Below, piece after piece: positions 22,281-35,759 of a DNA stretch of 64,000 nucleotides. Within the stretch, counting starts at the first letter, position 1, and each line of letters starts with the position of its first letter. The stretch is from Linum tenue (taxonomy: Eukaryota; Streptophyta; Magnoliopsida; Malpighiales; Linaceae), in assembly GCA_946122785.1 (NCBI GenBank), contig CAMGYJ010000009.1:30539633-30603632 (forward strand), read 5' to 3'. The notes beneath the pieces were generated by a model. It was given only the letters and a program-made list of their open reading frames with translations. It made no database searches and had not been told where the DNA came from. Made by a program: the position numbers and the translations under genes.

Positions 22281-23366
22281 GGGTATGCCTACAGTGACAT
22301 GCATGTCACGGTGACTTGCACTTTCCGGTCGACCTCAGTTAGGATTAGGTCGACCTCATTTAGAATTCGGTCGACCTCATATAGGATCTGGTCGACCTCA
22401 TTTAGGATTCGGTCGACCTCATATAGGATCAGGTCGACCTAATCTGTTGTTTCAGTGTAAAAACAGTTCATGGTGCCAACTTTGGATATTCATATCATAC
22501 AATTGGCTAGATGAAAATTGAAGACTAATGACATGTTTTGAAGCTGGAGTGTCCCTCTACATATTGAAGTGATTGAGAGCTTGATAGGAAGTTCAGAAGA
22601 CCATTTTTGAACCTCATCAAAAGGCTATGCCAAAACTGGGAAACTGCCTGGAAATGGCCAAGTCTGGAAACGTGTTTGTGAAGCCTATTTTGGAGCTCAA
22701 TTCGAGAAGCATGAATGCGAGTCGAGTTCAGGAGCCTCTACCACGTTAAATTAGGTATGTTTTTATACAAATTCAAGGCATTGGATGAAAGATTGGATAT
22801 TTGTAAGGCTTCAAACAAAAGGGTCGAAGTTGCTACGATGGCTGTTTTTCTGGCAGACTTCGAGCACAAGCAAGCTGCCAGAAAAACAGCCTTTGTAGCA
22901 ATTTCGAGCCTTTTGTTTGAAGCCTTAAAGATATTCAATCTTTCATCCAATGCCTTGCCTTTGTATACAAAAATACGTAATTTAACGTCGTAGAGGCCCC
23001 TGGACTTGACTCGCATCCATGCTTCTCAAATTGAGCTCCAAAGTAGGCTTGCAAACACGTTGCCAGACTTAGCCATTTTCAGGCAGTTTCCAAGATTTGG
23101 CATAGCCTTTTGGTCAGGTTCAAAAATGGTCTTCTGGACTTTCTATTGAGCTCCCAAGTACTTTAATGTGTAGAGGGACACTTCAGCTTCAAAATAAGCC
23201 TTTAATCTCCAATTTTCATCTAGCCAATTGTAAGATATGAATCGCCAAAGTAGGCACCATGAAACTGTTTTTACACTGAAACAACAGATTAGGTCGACCT
23301 GATCCTATATGAGGTCGACCGAAAAGTGCTTGTCACCGTGACATGCATGTCACCGTAGCAAAGTCC
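22281..23366 (-). mobile_element. Foldback Mutator-like element, copy 2 (1086 bp)
   Basis: It is the same family as 11789-12873 but in the opposite orientation: here the long array (6 units) is in the left arm and the short one (2 units) in the right. A perfect 9-bp duplication TATAATTTA flanks it (22272-22280 and 23367-23375). The dyad centre lies at about 22851-22882. Open frames of about 92 codons on both strands are mirror images produced by the palindrome, not genes. Confidence 0.92.
22327..22439. repeat. 21-bp tandem array of GGTCGACC palindromes (copy 2)
   Basis: Six units start at 22327, 22348, 22369, 22390, 22411 and 22432, exactly 21 bp apart. The short arm has two units at 23292 and 23313, also 21 bp apart. 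Confidence 0.95.
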
Positions 23367-23375
23367 TATAATTTA

Positions 23376-26300
23376 TATTCACTATTTCTCTCTATCATTG
23401 AAATTTAAATTTTCATCATCAACAACCTTTTTTCAACTCGTTATTATCTCCATCACCAAGTACACTAAACACTAAGCACAAATTAAATATTTGCAACTGT
23501 CCACATAACTCGGAACTGGAACTTAAATTTATAAACGGATAGCAATGAGGTACAATATTTAGCCAAAACTATATATTTTAGTGGTAAGATGTTCCTTTCT
23601 AGAATGAATTTGAAGTAAAAAAGAATGGAAGAGTAAGATAATGTTATCTAACGGGTGTTGTTTTTTGCGTTATAAATTCTCACAAAATAATCGTCATAGC
23701 ATTTGTAAACTTTTTCGTTGATAGATTTCAATTAATCAAATTAGAAGAAGACATATATTTGTAAAAAATTTGTGAGAAAAAACTCTTAGTTGTAACGCTT
23801 GAGATTTGTGCTTAAATTAGAGTTGCCAAGGGAAACAAAGAAGGGTATCTACCGAAACTGCAACACCATTCCTTATTTTAACAATTTTGGATGGATATAT
23901 GTTTCCCTAAATATTAGAGATCCCGTTAGCTATTAAATAATAACGAAACTGAGTTTTACCACCTCTCGTATCTTTATTTTCAATTTGTTTATTCTTTCAA
24001 TATTTTGGTGGAGATTGATGGTCGGATTTAATCTTTGACTCTCGTAAGAGAAGGTGGTGCGTCTACATCTCTTTTCTCACAAATTTAATTACTATGAAAT
24101 CATAATTTATTGTTGACACTCCAAATTGACATAAATATTAGAGAAAATATAAGCATTGAATATCAATGACGGGTTAGATTAAAATTGGGTCTACCACCTC
24201 TCCGTCCTTTTTAAAAAAAAAATTAATGTCTTGGTGGGGATTAGTGATCAGGTGTGCATCTCTATCACTTTTATCACAAAAAAGTATTATAGAATCAAAA
24301 TTTATAATACACAATAAAATAAATTTATTCAAATAGAATGAACATATGAAAAATCAACATAAAATCAAAGAGTTAACAACCATAAAGATATTTATAGAAA
24401 ACTTAGTGGGCTAGCTAGCCGTTATTGAAAGGTCATCTGTTTTTTAGATTTTTAGTTGCTTGTATGTTTTGCAACAAAAAAATATACCAAATATTTGTTT
24501 AGTGTAATTGATTATGATACTTGTCTTTGTTTAACTAGACTATGGTTCGAATCATCGCAAATTTGAAATGGAGCAAAGCAAATTTTTTAAAATGTATTAT
24601 TAATAGTAGATAACAATTCATAAATATCACAAAAAAAATATTTCTTATGACAAGTTAGACAAAAATCATGGCCTGATGCAGAAAAAAGCATAATTCTTGG
24701 TAATTTGAACCACCCACTAGGATCGTTTGGATGTGGAAATTTGAAAATGTGGGAATTTGCCTGAATTTCCATGTTTTACAAAACCAAGAAATTGACTTGT
24801 AGAATTTGAACGAAATTCCACGTTTGGATAGAGTTTAGTTTTGGGGGAATTGATGGTGTGAAATTTGGTAAAAATACAAAAATGCCCTCTTTTGTTTATA
24901 TATATACATACCCCTCCTAAAGGTTGTTGTTGTGTTCTACTTACTACTAATTGGAGCTAACTTTAGCATAATTAGTAAAATATGGTACAGAAAAGTTACG
25001 TATAAAATACTTACAGATATTTTACTTCTTCTTTAAGCTAATGTTACGTTTAATAGTACATTAATAGTCATAAATATATAAACTTAATTATTTTAATAAT
25101 AAATAATAGTAAGCTTAATTATTTAAATAATAAATACATATATAAATAATAGTAAAGTTAACAATTTAATTCATTAAATATAGATATTAAACGTGTTATA
25201 CGGCTTTTATACGTGTTTAGGCGAATTCGATGAGGAGAAGCAGAAATATTGACGGTGAATGAGATAATTAAGCGAATTCAAAATTAAGAAATCGATGATG
25301 GATTAGAGAAGATATGCGAAGGTGAGGGGAGATGAGGAAGAAGAGGCGTCATTGATGAATGAAGAAGGGACTACTCTTGTAATAAATAGTTTGGAGAAAT
25401 CAGAGGAGTAAGGAAGAAAGGAGAGGAAGGAAATAGGGACATATTTGGAAAAAGAAGCAAGAAAACGTGGTAATGTGAAATTACTAGAGGGAGGTGTAGT
25501 ATTCTCAATTACCATGAATGTGGTAATTGAAGCCAATTTCCATGGTCCAATTCCCATACTCTTTTTGCTCTTCCAAACGTGGGATTTTAACCAAATTACT
25601 GCATTATGTGATAATTGGGTCCAATTACTGCACTATATTTTCACATCCATAAAGTGTTTAAAACTGGAGCTTAATCCATTATTGTAACTTTCACTGTTTT
25701 TTAGGGCGGGGTTTGATAGGTTTCTTTCATTCATTGCTTTGGTAACTTTTGAAGTGTTTGAACTGAGGAACGTTCCTTTGTTCTTGTCTTTTGTTTACTC
25801 CTCGAATTTCTTTTTGGCTCTTTTCGTTTTGTCCTGCTGGTCGGGTACTTCTGGTGTTTAGCTATATGACTCTATCAGTCATGCATCAATACATAAAATT
25901 ATATGTATCCATTAGCCACTAATCACATTTGGAAGCTGCTAAAGGTTTAAATATATTTTTTTTCCAACTAATTGAGGAGAGATGGATATGAAATTAATAT
26001 AATGTCAGTGCTTATGTTATGCTCCGTCCTCGTCACCTAACAATTTGCAAATTTATCAATCTATGTCAATTAAAATATTGAATCAATCACTCATTTTATC
26101 CTCGAATTATAGTCATGCATTATCATGAATTATATCGAATCAATCACCTTGCCCATTCTAAAATGATCACAGTGAGTAAGGTTTGTGGGTTTCTGGTGTT
26201 AAACAGCAGAGTGCACTGCAGACATTACATTTGATTATTGTTTTCTTAAGAAAATTGCATTAGACAACAAGAGGGAGAGAATAGAACAGTGAAATAGGTC

Positions 26301-29300
26301 AAAGAACGAAAGGGTGAAAAATAGAACAAAACAGGTACCCAGCCGAAATTTTAATAAGAGGGTGTGGGACCCACAAAAGTTAACGTAATGGGAAAACGCC
26401 GGAATTGTGACCGTTGGATTAAAATGAGGGGAGTGTGCGGCTGGATAAATTGTGTGCCAATTTGTCTGTCCGATGCCCCCACTAGAGGAAAGTGGTCCAC
26501 TCCATCGTGGTCCATGGTTCATTCACAATGTCCGCGTGGGTCCATCATGACCACCCTTTTATTTCCTACTTCTTTATTAAATGCATCCGACGGTGATCCC
26601 AATTCCCGCCACGAATTAATGCCGACCTGGCAACTCGTCCTCTTTTTTTGTGGTCCACACTGGATCAGGCTCCATAGTCCAATATGACTTGGTTGGTTTG
26701 CATAGTGGATTTGAAAAATGAAGGCTTTTGTATAACTTGACTTTTGAAAAATCATGGATATACGAGGATTTTGAGTTCATTATGGATTTGATAAACACAA
26801 TTGTTTGTTTGATGGATTTCATGATGTATGAAGTGTAATTTATATTTATTGCCCTCAATTATATAAAAAGAGAAAGAGAATATGATGGGTAGGTTGGTAA
26901 AAAATGATGGACTTCAAAGTCCATGATCAATTCCCACCTAAAGTGGTGGGATTTTCAAGTCCATGAGACCCACGGATTTGTTATATCTAAATACTTGAAG
27001 CAAACAATGAATTTTGGACAAAGTCCATCATGAATCCAAATTCATCACCAAATCCATCAAGCAAACAAACCCAACCATCCACATTCATGAAATATCAATT
27101 CTATTTCATATGTGGCCCCTACTGTACATCATCAACTTTTTCATTTCCACTACATATAATTTCCATTTCATCTACATCAATGAAATCCACTATCTATTTC
27201 AAATGGTGGGTCCAACTTATTTCTTAATACAACTATACATTTTATCTAACCTATATTATTTTACCAATTTAAGTGGTATCAAATAATTACGTAACACAAT
27301 CACAATTGCAAATGATAATGATAATTTACATAATACAATCACAATTTCAAATAAACAAACGTACATAACACAATTACTATTTCATGTAAACACGCGTAAT
27401 AAAAATACATAGAAACGATACTAGATTAATCTTAATCCTCATCTCCATATCGTCCCGAATGGATTCCAATCTCCGAAACGATACTATGTGTATGTGTACT
27501 TGATTTTCTAAATTTCATAATTTAAATTAATTAATCAAAAGTGAATCAATTTATCTAATATAATAAAATTTTGTCTTACATTATAATTAACAAAGAATAA
27601 ATAGAAGTTAAAAACGAAAGTACACATTTTTTCAATTTAGATAATCAAGATTAAAATTGAAAAAAAGAGAGCAAAAAGTGGAAAGGAGATTTTATATAAA
27701 TTATAGATGTATGAACAATATAATGAATTTTTCATATATCCAAACTAAACCAACCGAACCATTAATCCTCAACCTACTTGATTGACCGGGATTGACAACT
27801 TTGATATTTACATATTAAAGTAACTTTATAACAATAAATTTATCGTAGTATAATAAAGGTGTGTCGGTGACAACTATCAAATGTGTGTCGAGGGTCCTGA
27901 ATTTAATGTTTTTGTATCGAAAAAATACAAGTGTCTCACAAAATTTTTAAACAAAAGTGTGTCGGACGACACACCTTACCTACATTTAGGTCCGCCATTG
28001 CATGTCGGAATATCGACGAAGTGGGTTAAAATTGTATTGTACTTGTTCGGTGCCATCAAGTGCTTTTCTAAATTAAACTATTAGGCTTACACTCAAAATC
28101 ATTGGCAAAATGATTTTTTAAAAGGGGCCAAAGTCGAATATTATAGTTGAAGAAACTTTTTAAATGATTATGATATTTAATGTCGGAGGGAATCATCATT
28201 ATAAAATTGTGTTATTGTCGTATCATTTCTTTATTAGTTCCGATTTATGTTTTAGAAATCATAATTCATCGTTTAGTTGGATTGGGAATATCATGTATCG
28301 TACTCCAAATCGATATAAAACGAATGAATTACAGTTAAATCATAATTTAATATAAAATACACTATTCCTAACTTTGAGATATAACCTCCAATTTGATTTC
28401 AAATCCTTAGTTCCAACTTCAATAAAGTTCAGTTATCGTTAATTCGTTACACTTTACAGTTACTTGTATTCCGACTACAAACATATTCATTATTCAAAGT
28501 GCCGGCGCGCGGTGGCGCGTGGCCTACAAAGTGCGTTGCTTTTATGGGCTGGCAAGCCCAAAGGAAGTTCAGACCTTTTTTTTTCTCCAAAACCGAAGGA
28601 AGTTCAGACTATTGGGTTGACATCGAACTGTCGAAGAACAAATATTTCGCAATAAGTTTTAACCCAATACCCTTGTCCGTCCATCCAGGCCTGGTCAGCC
28701 CATTTCTCTCACCAACTCTACACCCAAGTCGCACACGGTACGCCTGCACAAAGACAAAATACACAAGGCAAAGGCAAAGGCAAGTCAATTCCGGTGCAAA
28801 TTTGGTTGCAAAAACTCCATCAACCACAACGACTCGGCTGGCTGTATTGATGGTCCTTGCAATCATTGCAAGTTCTGGTACGTCTGAGAATCAAAACATT
28901 CTCTCCACTTATCGAGCAGCCTATTTGAATACACCACTAGGCATCCATCAACAAATGACAAATAATTGATTCCAATGATTCGTATAGTTATTGCAAAATG
29001 AAACATTAACAAATAATTCATCCCAACTACTCGAGTCGCTATTTCAACCTTTTACTGTCGGGGATTATGAAGGGACTACAGTTATCGTGAGGGATGAGAA
29101 GTAAATGTCTTTGGATCCCAGAAAGGTTTACAAGGGACAAACATAGGGGCTCAGTTGGTCAGTTGTTGGATTGAGTTAAGCTATATCCACTTAAACAGAT
29201 AGCTGAACCATTGCCGTCTGCATAATTTGCACACATAGAACTTGGTACACAAATCCAGCAGAGTTCTGCATAAGTTCCAGGTTCAGCCCTTATTACATCT

Positions 29301-29661
29301 CAATCATATACAAGGACCAATTGGGGGTGAGAGGGAATAAAGAATTTGGAAGAGACTACACTCAGATTGGAAGCAAATGCAAAACAAGCAAATGAAGCTG
29401 GTTTCTATACTAGGTTAGATATGCATGTCCTTTATATTTCCTTTCCCATGCTGCTATACACACCACCATTGATGATCACGACTTCGCACTGTGCACCTTT
29501 GTGGACAGATGAAGTTATTTCAACAAGATGCTAACTTTCATCATCCTGCTGCTGCTTCAATCATCTCAAAAATATATATGCAAACTGCTGTGATTGTTTT
29601 GTGGAGCTGCTGCAACATCTCTCTCTCCTTTACTGGACTGGGCAACAAGAACTGGAAGAAG
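23376..29661. other. Long AT-rich intergenic region with degraded MITE-like stretches
   Basis: I recognise no gene. Two stretches look like old inverted-repeat elements without a clear duplication: about 24720-25680 (ends around TTTGGATGTGGAAATTTG) and about 26690-27085 (ends around GGTTGGTTTG and CAAACAAACCCAACC). A moderately GC-rich patch at 28500-28970 has an open frame of 156 codons with no family signature. The part just left of 29661 is probably the 3' UTR of the minus-strand gene to the right. Confidence 0.5.
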
Positions 29662-31724
29662 CTATGCCAAAAGAGGTTCATCTTGCAGTGCCTTGAGTCG
29701 CCTTTTAGCGTAGAGCGTGAAGAAAACCGTGGTGGCTGCAGTGAAACAGAAACCAAGGACATTGAAGGCAATCTGCGATGCTGACAAATGGTGCTCTTCC
29801 TGTGAAGCATCTGCCAGTGTCTGTATAAGGGCTCCGCTGTAATAATTGGATCAAAATACCACTCGTTAGCACATCCATATTTGAATTACTAGTCAATATA
29901 CAGGTCCCACTAGCACATGTAAATACTAATTTTTAAAGATAATGGAGGGCAACTGTTCAGGTTAACTATGAAAGGATTGTATCTATGAAGCATAGAGTTG
30001 TTAGTTACCCACCTAATATGGTTCACATTTTTTGGAATATTCCAAATCTTCTAACTTAGCTAGTAGCTACCCTTTCCAGAGCTTTCTCTAACTGTCCTAC
30101 GACAACTAAATTTGCAGAAAAACTAGAGTGGCCATTTAAGCTTAATACATGTCTAACAACTCCTTGTGACTTCATGGTCTTGAAAGAATCCACAGTGGTA
30201 CAGTACAGAGTGCATGCCACCGTAAGTATACTGATATGCATACTGTCAGCGAAAGAAGACTCATGATAACCATAACATTGAAGTTCATAATTAGGTGAAA
30301 TGCTGGCCAGTAGAACAAATCAGTTATTCTACGCCTAAACTTTACCAACACACGCAATCAATGACATGTCCCTAATGTCTATAACCAGTCTCATCAAATA
30401 ACTCACATTGGCAGGCCATGAGAGATGCGTAAGAGTATTAAGACTTAATATTCAGGCATGGAAAAGCAGAAAAGAGGATCCAGGATTAAGCAGAAGGGAA
30501 AACATCATATCAGATAAGAGGTCTTACGTGTAGAGTGTAACAAATATCTCTGGCAACATGCCCACCAATGACCCCATCAGGTAAGGACCATACTTGACAT
30601 GCGTTGCAACAGCACAATAATTATATAGAATATAAGGGAACGGCGAAATTCGTATTAAAGCCACTGAACGAAACTGGTGGAACCAATTCCCTTCACCAGC
30701 TGCTCTCAGTATGGAAGCCTGCTTCGGATACTTGTCAAACCATCCCTGCAACAGACAGAAAATGGCGACACATCAAGACATCAAAGAGTGAAATGTGCGC
30801 CTATCCATTAAGAGATTACGAGAAACCTATGCTAGTTTCTTACCTGAATTCTATGAAGGAACAGAGAACCAATGCAAAATGGAAGTGAAATTCCAGCAGT
30901 GATTGAAACTATGATCAATAAGAATCCATAGCCATAACCAAAAGTCATTCCAGCCACCCACATAGAAGGTGAAGACGGCAAGAGTAGGGTTGGGAAGAAT
31001 GCCACTGAAAAGAAGACAAGAAGTGCCAGCACTGGAGTGCTAAACGTTGTCGTCTCCCAGTTGATGATGGGAATGATTTGCTGCAGAATACATAAGATGC
31101 TTAGGAAAGGCCAAACTTTTGTTGAAAGGCAACAATAAACTTCTACTCTAGTCGGCAGCACAAACTAATTTTGGTGTCCAACAAAAGGATCTCATCCACG
31201 AAAATCAGAAAGGAAGCAAAATAATTCAGCTACTACAGAGAAAGAAGAACAACTGACCATTCCAATTCACAAATTAGAAGGCACGAGAAATCGACAATCC
31301 ATCAAACAACACTTGAAATCACACACTAATCACCATCTAAACACGAATTCAAGACCAGAGAAAGAGGGGAAAAAAGACTCTGGATTACCTTGTCCATGAA
31401 GTAGGGTCCAACCCATTTGAGCACAACGAAACCCAAGCCACCTAAACAAGCAAACAGAGCAGCGAGCTTGACCCAATACCAGACGACACACCATCTCCAC
31501 CTCCAACAGAAGAAACCAGACCCTGGTTTCCCCACTCCACCATCATCATCAAGCCCTTCTTCTTCATCTTCATCTTCATCTTCCTCCACTCCATCCTCGC
31601 CTCTCAATCTCATATACCCAATCTTATTATTAACACCCCCGCTGTCTCCTCCATTGCCATCGTCGTCATCCACTCGCATCCTCAGCTCCGGAACCAAATT
31701 GTCATCATCACTTCTATAAGTCAT
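29662..31724 (-). CDS. SNARE-associated Golgi / DedA-type (VTT domain) membrane protein
   Basis: Four exons: 31389-31724, 30844-31080, 30528-30745 and 29662-29836; all GT-AG and in frame, 321 aa. The N-terminus is cytosolic and acidic (RVDDDDGN, then an EDEDEDEEE run), followed by a membrane helix (about 82-104) and the VTT domain (about 130-265) with FPTLLLPSSPSMWVAG, the GNWFHQF...LIRISPFPYILYNY core and GSLVGMLPEIF. It ends AKRRLKALQ, as in plant TVP38/TMEM64 relatives. Family members sit in endomembranes; animal relatives are lipid scramblases, so lipid handling is plausible but not shown here. The ATG at 31724 is chosen because the frame upstream has only TTG. Confidence 0.94.
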
Positions 31725-32316
31725 TGGAGGAAACAAAAAATTCCCCAAATTTTTTTTATTCCAGAACCCTAAAAAAGGAAAAAGGTCGGCAATTTCCCGT
31801 TTGGCAACCGAGAAAACTGAGAAGGAGAATCTCTCAGTGCGTGAATTCCCCTTCCCTTCCGACTTCTTCCCCTTGGATCATTCAGCACCCGATCGTGACA
31901 GAAGGAGCAGACGGAATGAGGATGAGAGAGACACGAAGAAGGAGAGAGAGATGGCGATGGAGGAGCAGCAGAAGGAGAAGGCGCAGAGAAGAGAGACAGA
32001 GAGAGAACCCACTTACAGGATTTTCTGTTCCGAGGATTCCCTTCCCCCTCTATTAATTTCCCACAAGCCAACGTTCCTCTCTCTCTCTCTCCCTCCCTCT
32101 TCTGCGTCTTCCTTTTCCTTTTTCTTTTCTCACTCTGGCCTTTTTCTACTCGCGGAAGAAATTTGTTACTTTTTTTCTCTGGTTGATTTACCATTCCACC
32201 CCTGCTGTTCCCGGTTCAATCGCCGGAGGTTCCGTGACGTGGCGGGATATGTAGTGTGACGCCGATGACGTGGCGTTAACGGTGCTGTTCCTCATTGTCT
32301 CTCTCTTTCCTGCCGT
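31725..32316 (-). promoter_or_regulatory. 5' UTR and promoter of the VTT-domain gene
   Basis: The minus strand here is rich in CT/GA runs, with long stretches of AGAG on the plus strand near 31920-32010, typical of plant leaders. No uORF or start site could be fixed with confidence. Confidence 0.5.
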
Positions 32317-32324
32317 GATGGAAC

Positions 32325-32786
32325 TAGAGGTGGCAATTTCAATCCAATCCACCAATCCAATCCATCAATCCATTAAAAATATCCACCTAATCCAATCCAT
32401 TTAAATCCAATCCATTTGATCCAAATCCAATTGGATTGGTGGATTCATGGATTGGATCCATGGATCATTGGCAAATTACAGTTTAGTACCTATAATTTTT
32501 ATTTTTTACATTTTGGTACCTAAAATTTTATTTTTTATACGAAAAATATCATTGGAAAATTACGTTTTGGTACCTAAATTTTTTCATTGTGACATTTTAG
32601 TACCTAAACTTTTTACATTTTACATATTGGTCCTTGGTTGAGGATGTCATTTGGATTTATGGATAATCCACCAATCCACTTGATCCAATCCATGAATCCA
32701 CCAATCCATTAGATCCAATCCATTTGATCCATGGATCCACCAATCCAATCCACCAATCCACCAATCCAATCCATTTGCCACCTCTA
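32325..32786. mobile_element. hAT-type MITE with CCAATCCA low-complexity arms, 462 bp
   Basis: The ends are TAGAGGTGGCAA and TTGCCACCTCTA, perfect inverses. The flanking 8-bp duplication is GATGGAAC versus GATGGAAG (one mismatch). Both arms are dense in CCAATCCA/TGGATTGG runs that fold on each other; the middle holds repeated GGTACCTAAA-type units. Confidence 0.88.
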
Positions 32787-33293
32787 GATGGAAGGAAGAA
32801 TGAGTACCCGGCGAGTTACTAAAATTACTTTCTAGTTGGCTGAACCGGGACTCGCTGTGACCCGGCCGAGTACTGCAAAAGCCAAACCATTATGTAAATT
32901 CGAATTTTGATTAATTAAAAAAGTTATACGTCAATGATATTTTGATATCGCAAAGATTACACCATACTAACAGGTAATTTGGAATTTGGTTGAGGTGTTG
33001 AATGTTTTTAGACATTAATGTGAACTGATATTATCGGTTTGTGCGTTTTTATAATTTGATATTTGGTAAGAGGACGTCCACATCAGTTGCCCGAATGTTA
33101 GTATTTGGCGAGTGGCGACGGTCGACATGGATTTGTGGTGTCTGGGTGTGTGGTGGTGGCCGGTGGGCTTTCGTCGTATAATACTAAAAATTGAGATGGG
33201 CGCGGCCCATGTCTCGTTTGACGTGTGGGTTAGGGAGATAATTGGCAACGGCGCAATGGGAGTCTGACACGTGGTAATGGAGTGAGGAGCTGG

Positions 33294-33909
33294 TAGACCT
33301 GGCAAATTATAACCCGACCCGTTGACCCAACTCGAAACCGCCCGAAAACTAGAAAATTTTGTGAATCGAAATCCGAATGACCCAAACCCAATAACTCGTG
33401 ATTTTTTGGGTCAGGTTGGGTGGGTTATCAGGTCGACCTGTTAGACCCGTTCCATTTTATATATCACTCCCAAAATATGATAAAATCACTCATAAATTTG
33501 TGAGATGTTAAAAAAAATCACAAGGATTTGAATAACATGTTTGGAGTTTAAAGATAATAAAATATCATGTGTTTCTTGTAGTAGTATTACTGTTGTGATT
33601 GTTTTTTGACGATTTGCGCACTTTATATTTCGTTTCATTAGCGTCGGAGGATTTTGGAATATGTTAATTGACATGTGTTAGGTAAGCCATTGTCATGCAT
33701 ATGTGAAAATTTGTGTTCTTTAAGAAAATATGAAGCATATTTGATATTGTTTCTGAGAACGCTCATAACCTGAAATGACCTGTAACGCGACCCGAAACCA
33801 AATCGGTTGGGTCAATATTTGGCCCGAAATCAGCCCATCAAACATGACCCGACCCGTAACCGAATTCCCCAACTCCAAATTCCCCATCCCGACCCGATTG
33901 CCATGTCTA
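33294..33909. mobile_element. hAT-type MITE with GACCCGAC arms, 616 bp
   Basis: The ends TAGACCTGGCAA and TTGCCATGTCTA are inverses with one mismatch. A perfect 8-bp duplication GGAGCTGG flanks it (33286-33293 and 33910-33917). The arms are rich in ACCCGACCCG-like sequence, as in the element at 1944-2392. Confidence 0.88.
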
Positions 33910-33953
33910 GGAGCTGGCATGGCATTAACTAATAAGTTAAATGGGGAGGGGAA

Positions 33954-34393
33954 TAGGGCTGGCTATTTGGACCGGGACCGGATGAAAAACCGAAAACCGG
34001 ACCGTATAACCCAGACCGAGACCGAACCGGGACCGGACAGTAAACAATCCAATCCAATATTTGGGCTTAGATTTGAGGTAAAAAACCGGATAAAGACCGA
34101 ATAAGAGAGCTCAACACCCAAAACTTAAGGGTAATTTGCATAAACGGTCACAAACATTTGCACTTAGTACAAAACTTAACCAACTCCTCACCCTTTTAGG
34201 CCTTAGGCCACTCAAATTCCCACAATCTCAATATAAAATCAAGACCGAATTGGGACCGGACCGGGTCAAGACCGAACCGGATCAAGACCGGACTGTATCC
34301 AATCCATTCTTCGGTCCTTATATTTTCAAAAAAACCGGACTGGACCAGATCAATTTGACCAATTTAACCGGACTGGACCGTATAGCCACCCTA
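33954..34393. mobile_element. hAT-type MITE with GACCGGAC arms, 440 bp
   Basis: The ends TAGGGCTGGCTAT and ATAGCCACCCTA are near inverses. A perfect 8-bp duplication GAGGGGAA flanks it (33946-33953 and 34394-34401). The interior is dominated by ACCGGACCG-like runs. Confidence 0.9.
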
Positions 34394-34401
34394 GAGGGGA
34401 A

Positions 34402-35416
34402 TATACCAAAAGCATTTCATTACAAACTGATGGCAATGCAAATAGTAACCCAATTCTCAAGCAACCGGGTCTTTTGCGCCCCGTAATGCCAACTCAGCGG
34501 CCCACGTATTTTCCCACTATTCTTCGGGCTGGGACCAGCCCATGTTTTGGGCTTTCAGCCTGTTCTACATTTATCTTATCTGTTTGGATGATGGCCTTTG
34601 ATTTGAGCACGTTCCAAATCCATCCACAAGAAGGAAAGCCATTCGTTTTCTAGTATAGAAGAGAAGGGGCTTGGTTCCCTTCTCTAAAAGATGGGAAAGA
34701 ATAAACCAAAGTAATAGTATCCCAATTCTGAAGCAACCCTTTGATGATGTTAATAGTCATAATCTATTGATTAAGGACCCTCAACATTAATTAGCTGGTG
34801 AGCTGGAATGATGTTAATATATTCCCCAAGTCAGATGAAAAGATAGAATTAGGTTGACAATTTTGATCTCATTCGTTGTACTAGACATGTTCGGCTTGTT
34901 TTACAAGATAATTTTGATCAAATAATATAAATTTATTCTAAATAAATTGTATCTTTTCATGTCATTTTAAATTTATTTATATTTAAGAACTCGACATTTT
35001 ATAATATTATATTATATATAGAGGAAGAAAGCTCAAAATTCATGCTTTCTATAAAAAAAAAAAAATTCCCCTGAATTATGTGAACAATAACATTCTGAGA
35101 ACCCAGCCGATATTTCTGTATTTCCTTTTGGCAGAGAGCCAAGATCGACTAGTTCAATTATAATTTGACTCTTGTACTCTAGCGTTTATAGTTACCAGAC
35201 TAGTTCTTATCTATATTGCTGTGACATCATGATCAAATAAAGTAGATAAGTCAATTGAAATTGAATATATAGCTTGTGGACAAGTGATCAACAATTCATC
35301 ACCATCTGGAGGAGGGTCATGTGTCTGTTTTGTCAAAAGTTTAAATTTCTGAACTTGAGATAAAGAAACTGGAATGATTTTTTTTTTTTAAAGAGCCACA
35401 GACTAATACAATCTGA
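34402..35416. other. AT-rich intergenic DNA
   Basis: No gene or element recognised; several poly-A/T runs. Confidence 0.6.
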
Positions 35417-35746
35417 GACCATCTCCATCCCTGCAATTAATAAGTAATTTCTAAAGTGGGCCCTTATCGCCACATCATCAATCAAGCAATAATTTCCAAA
35501 CCCCTACATCCCTAAAACCAATAAGCAATTGCCAATAGTGGACCCATACAATTTCTTACCACATAACAAAGAAAGAAAAAGTAATTGAAAAATAAAAGAT
35601 ATCCTATGTGGCATTGCAAGATGAATTTCTTATTTAGCAATCTTGCTATAAGAAAGCACCCCACATCCTTGCAATTGCTTAAAAGTGATGCCACCTAGGA
35701 TCCCACTAAATAAGCAATAAGTATAAGCAATTGGATGGAGATGGTC
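35417..35746. mobile_element. MITE-like inverted-repeat element, about 330 bp
   Basis: The left edge GACCATCTCCATCC is matched by the inverse GGATGGAGATGGTC at the right, and similarity may extend outward toward flanking T/A runs. No target duplication is clear, so superfamily and exact ends are open. Confidence 0.5.
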
Positions 35747-35759
35747 AGACCTTATATTA

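Noticed and set aside
22715..23016. Two open frames of about 92 codons on opposite strands with similar proteins
   Set aside because: They are mirror images created by the palindrome of the foldback element and have no family resemblance.
24720..25680. Possible MITE of about 950 bp
   Set aside because: The end similarity is limited and no duplication was found; mentioned only in the intergenic entry.
28499..28969. Plus-strand frame of 156 codons
   Set aside because: No recognisable domain, poor splice context and a composition like intergenic DNA; insufficient support for a gene.
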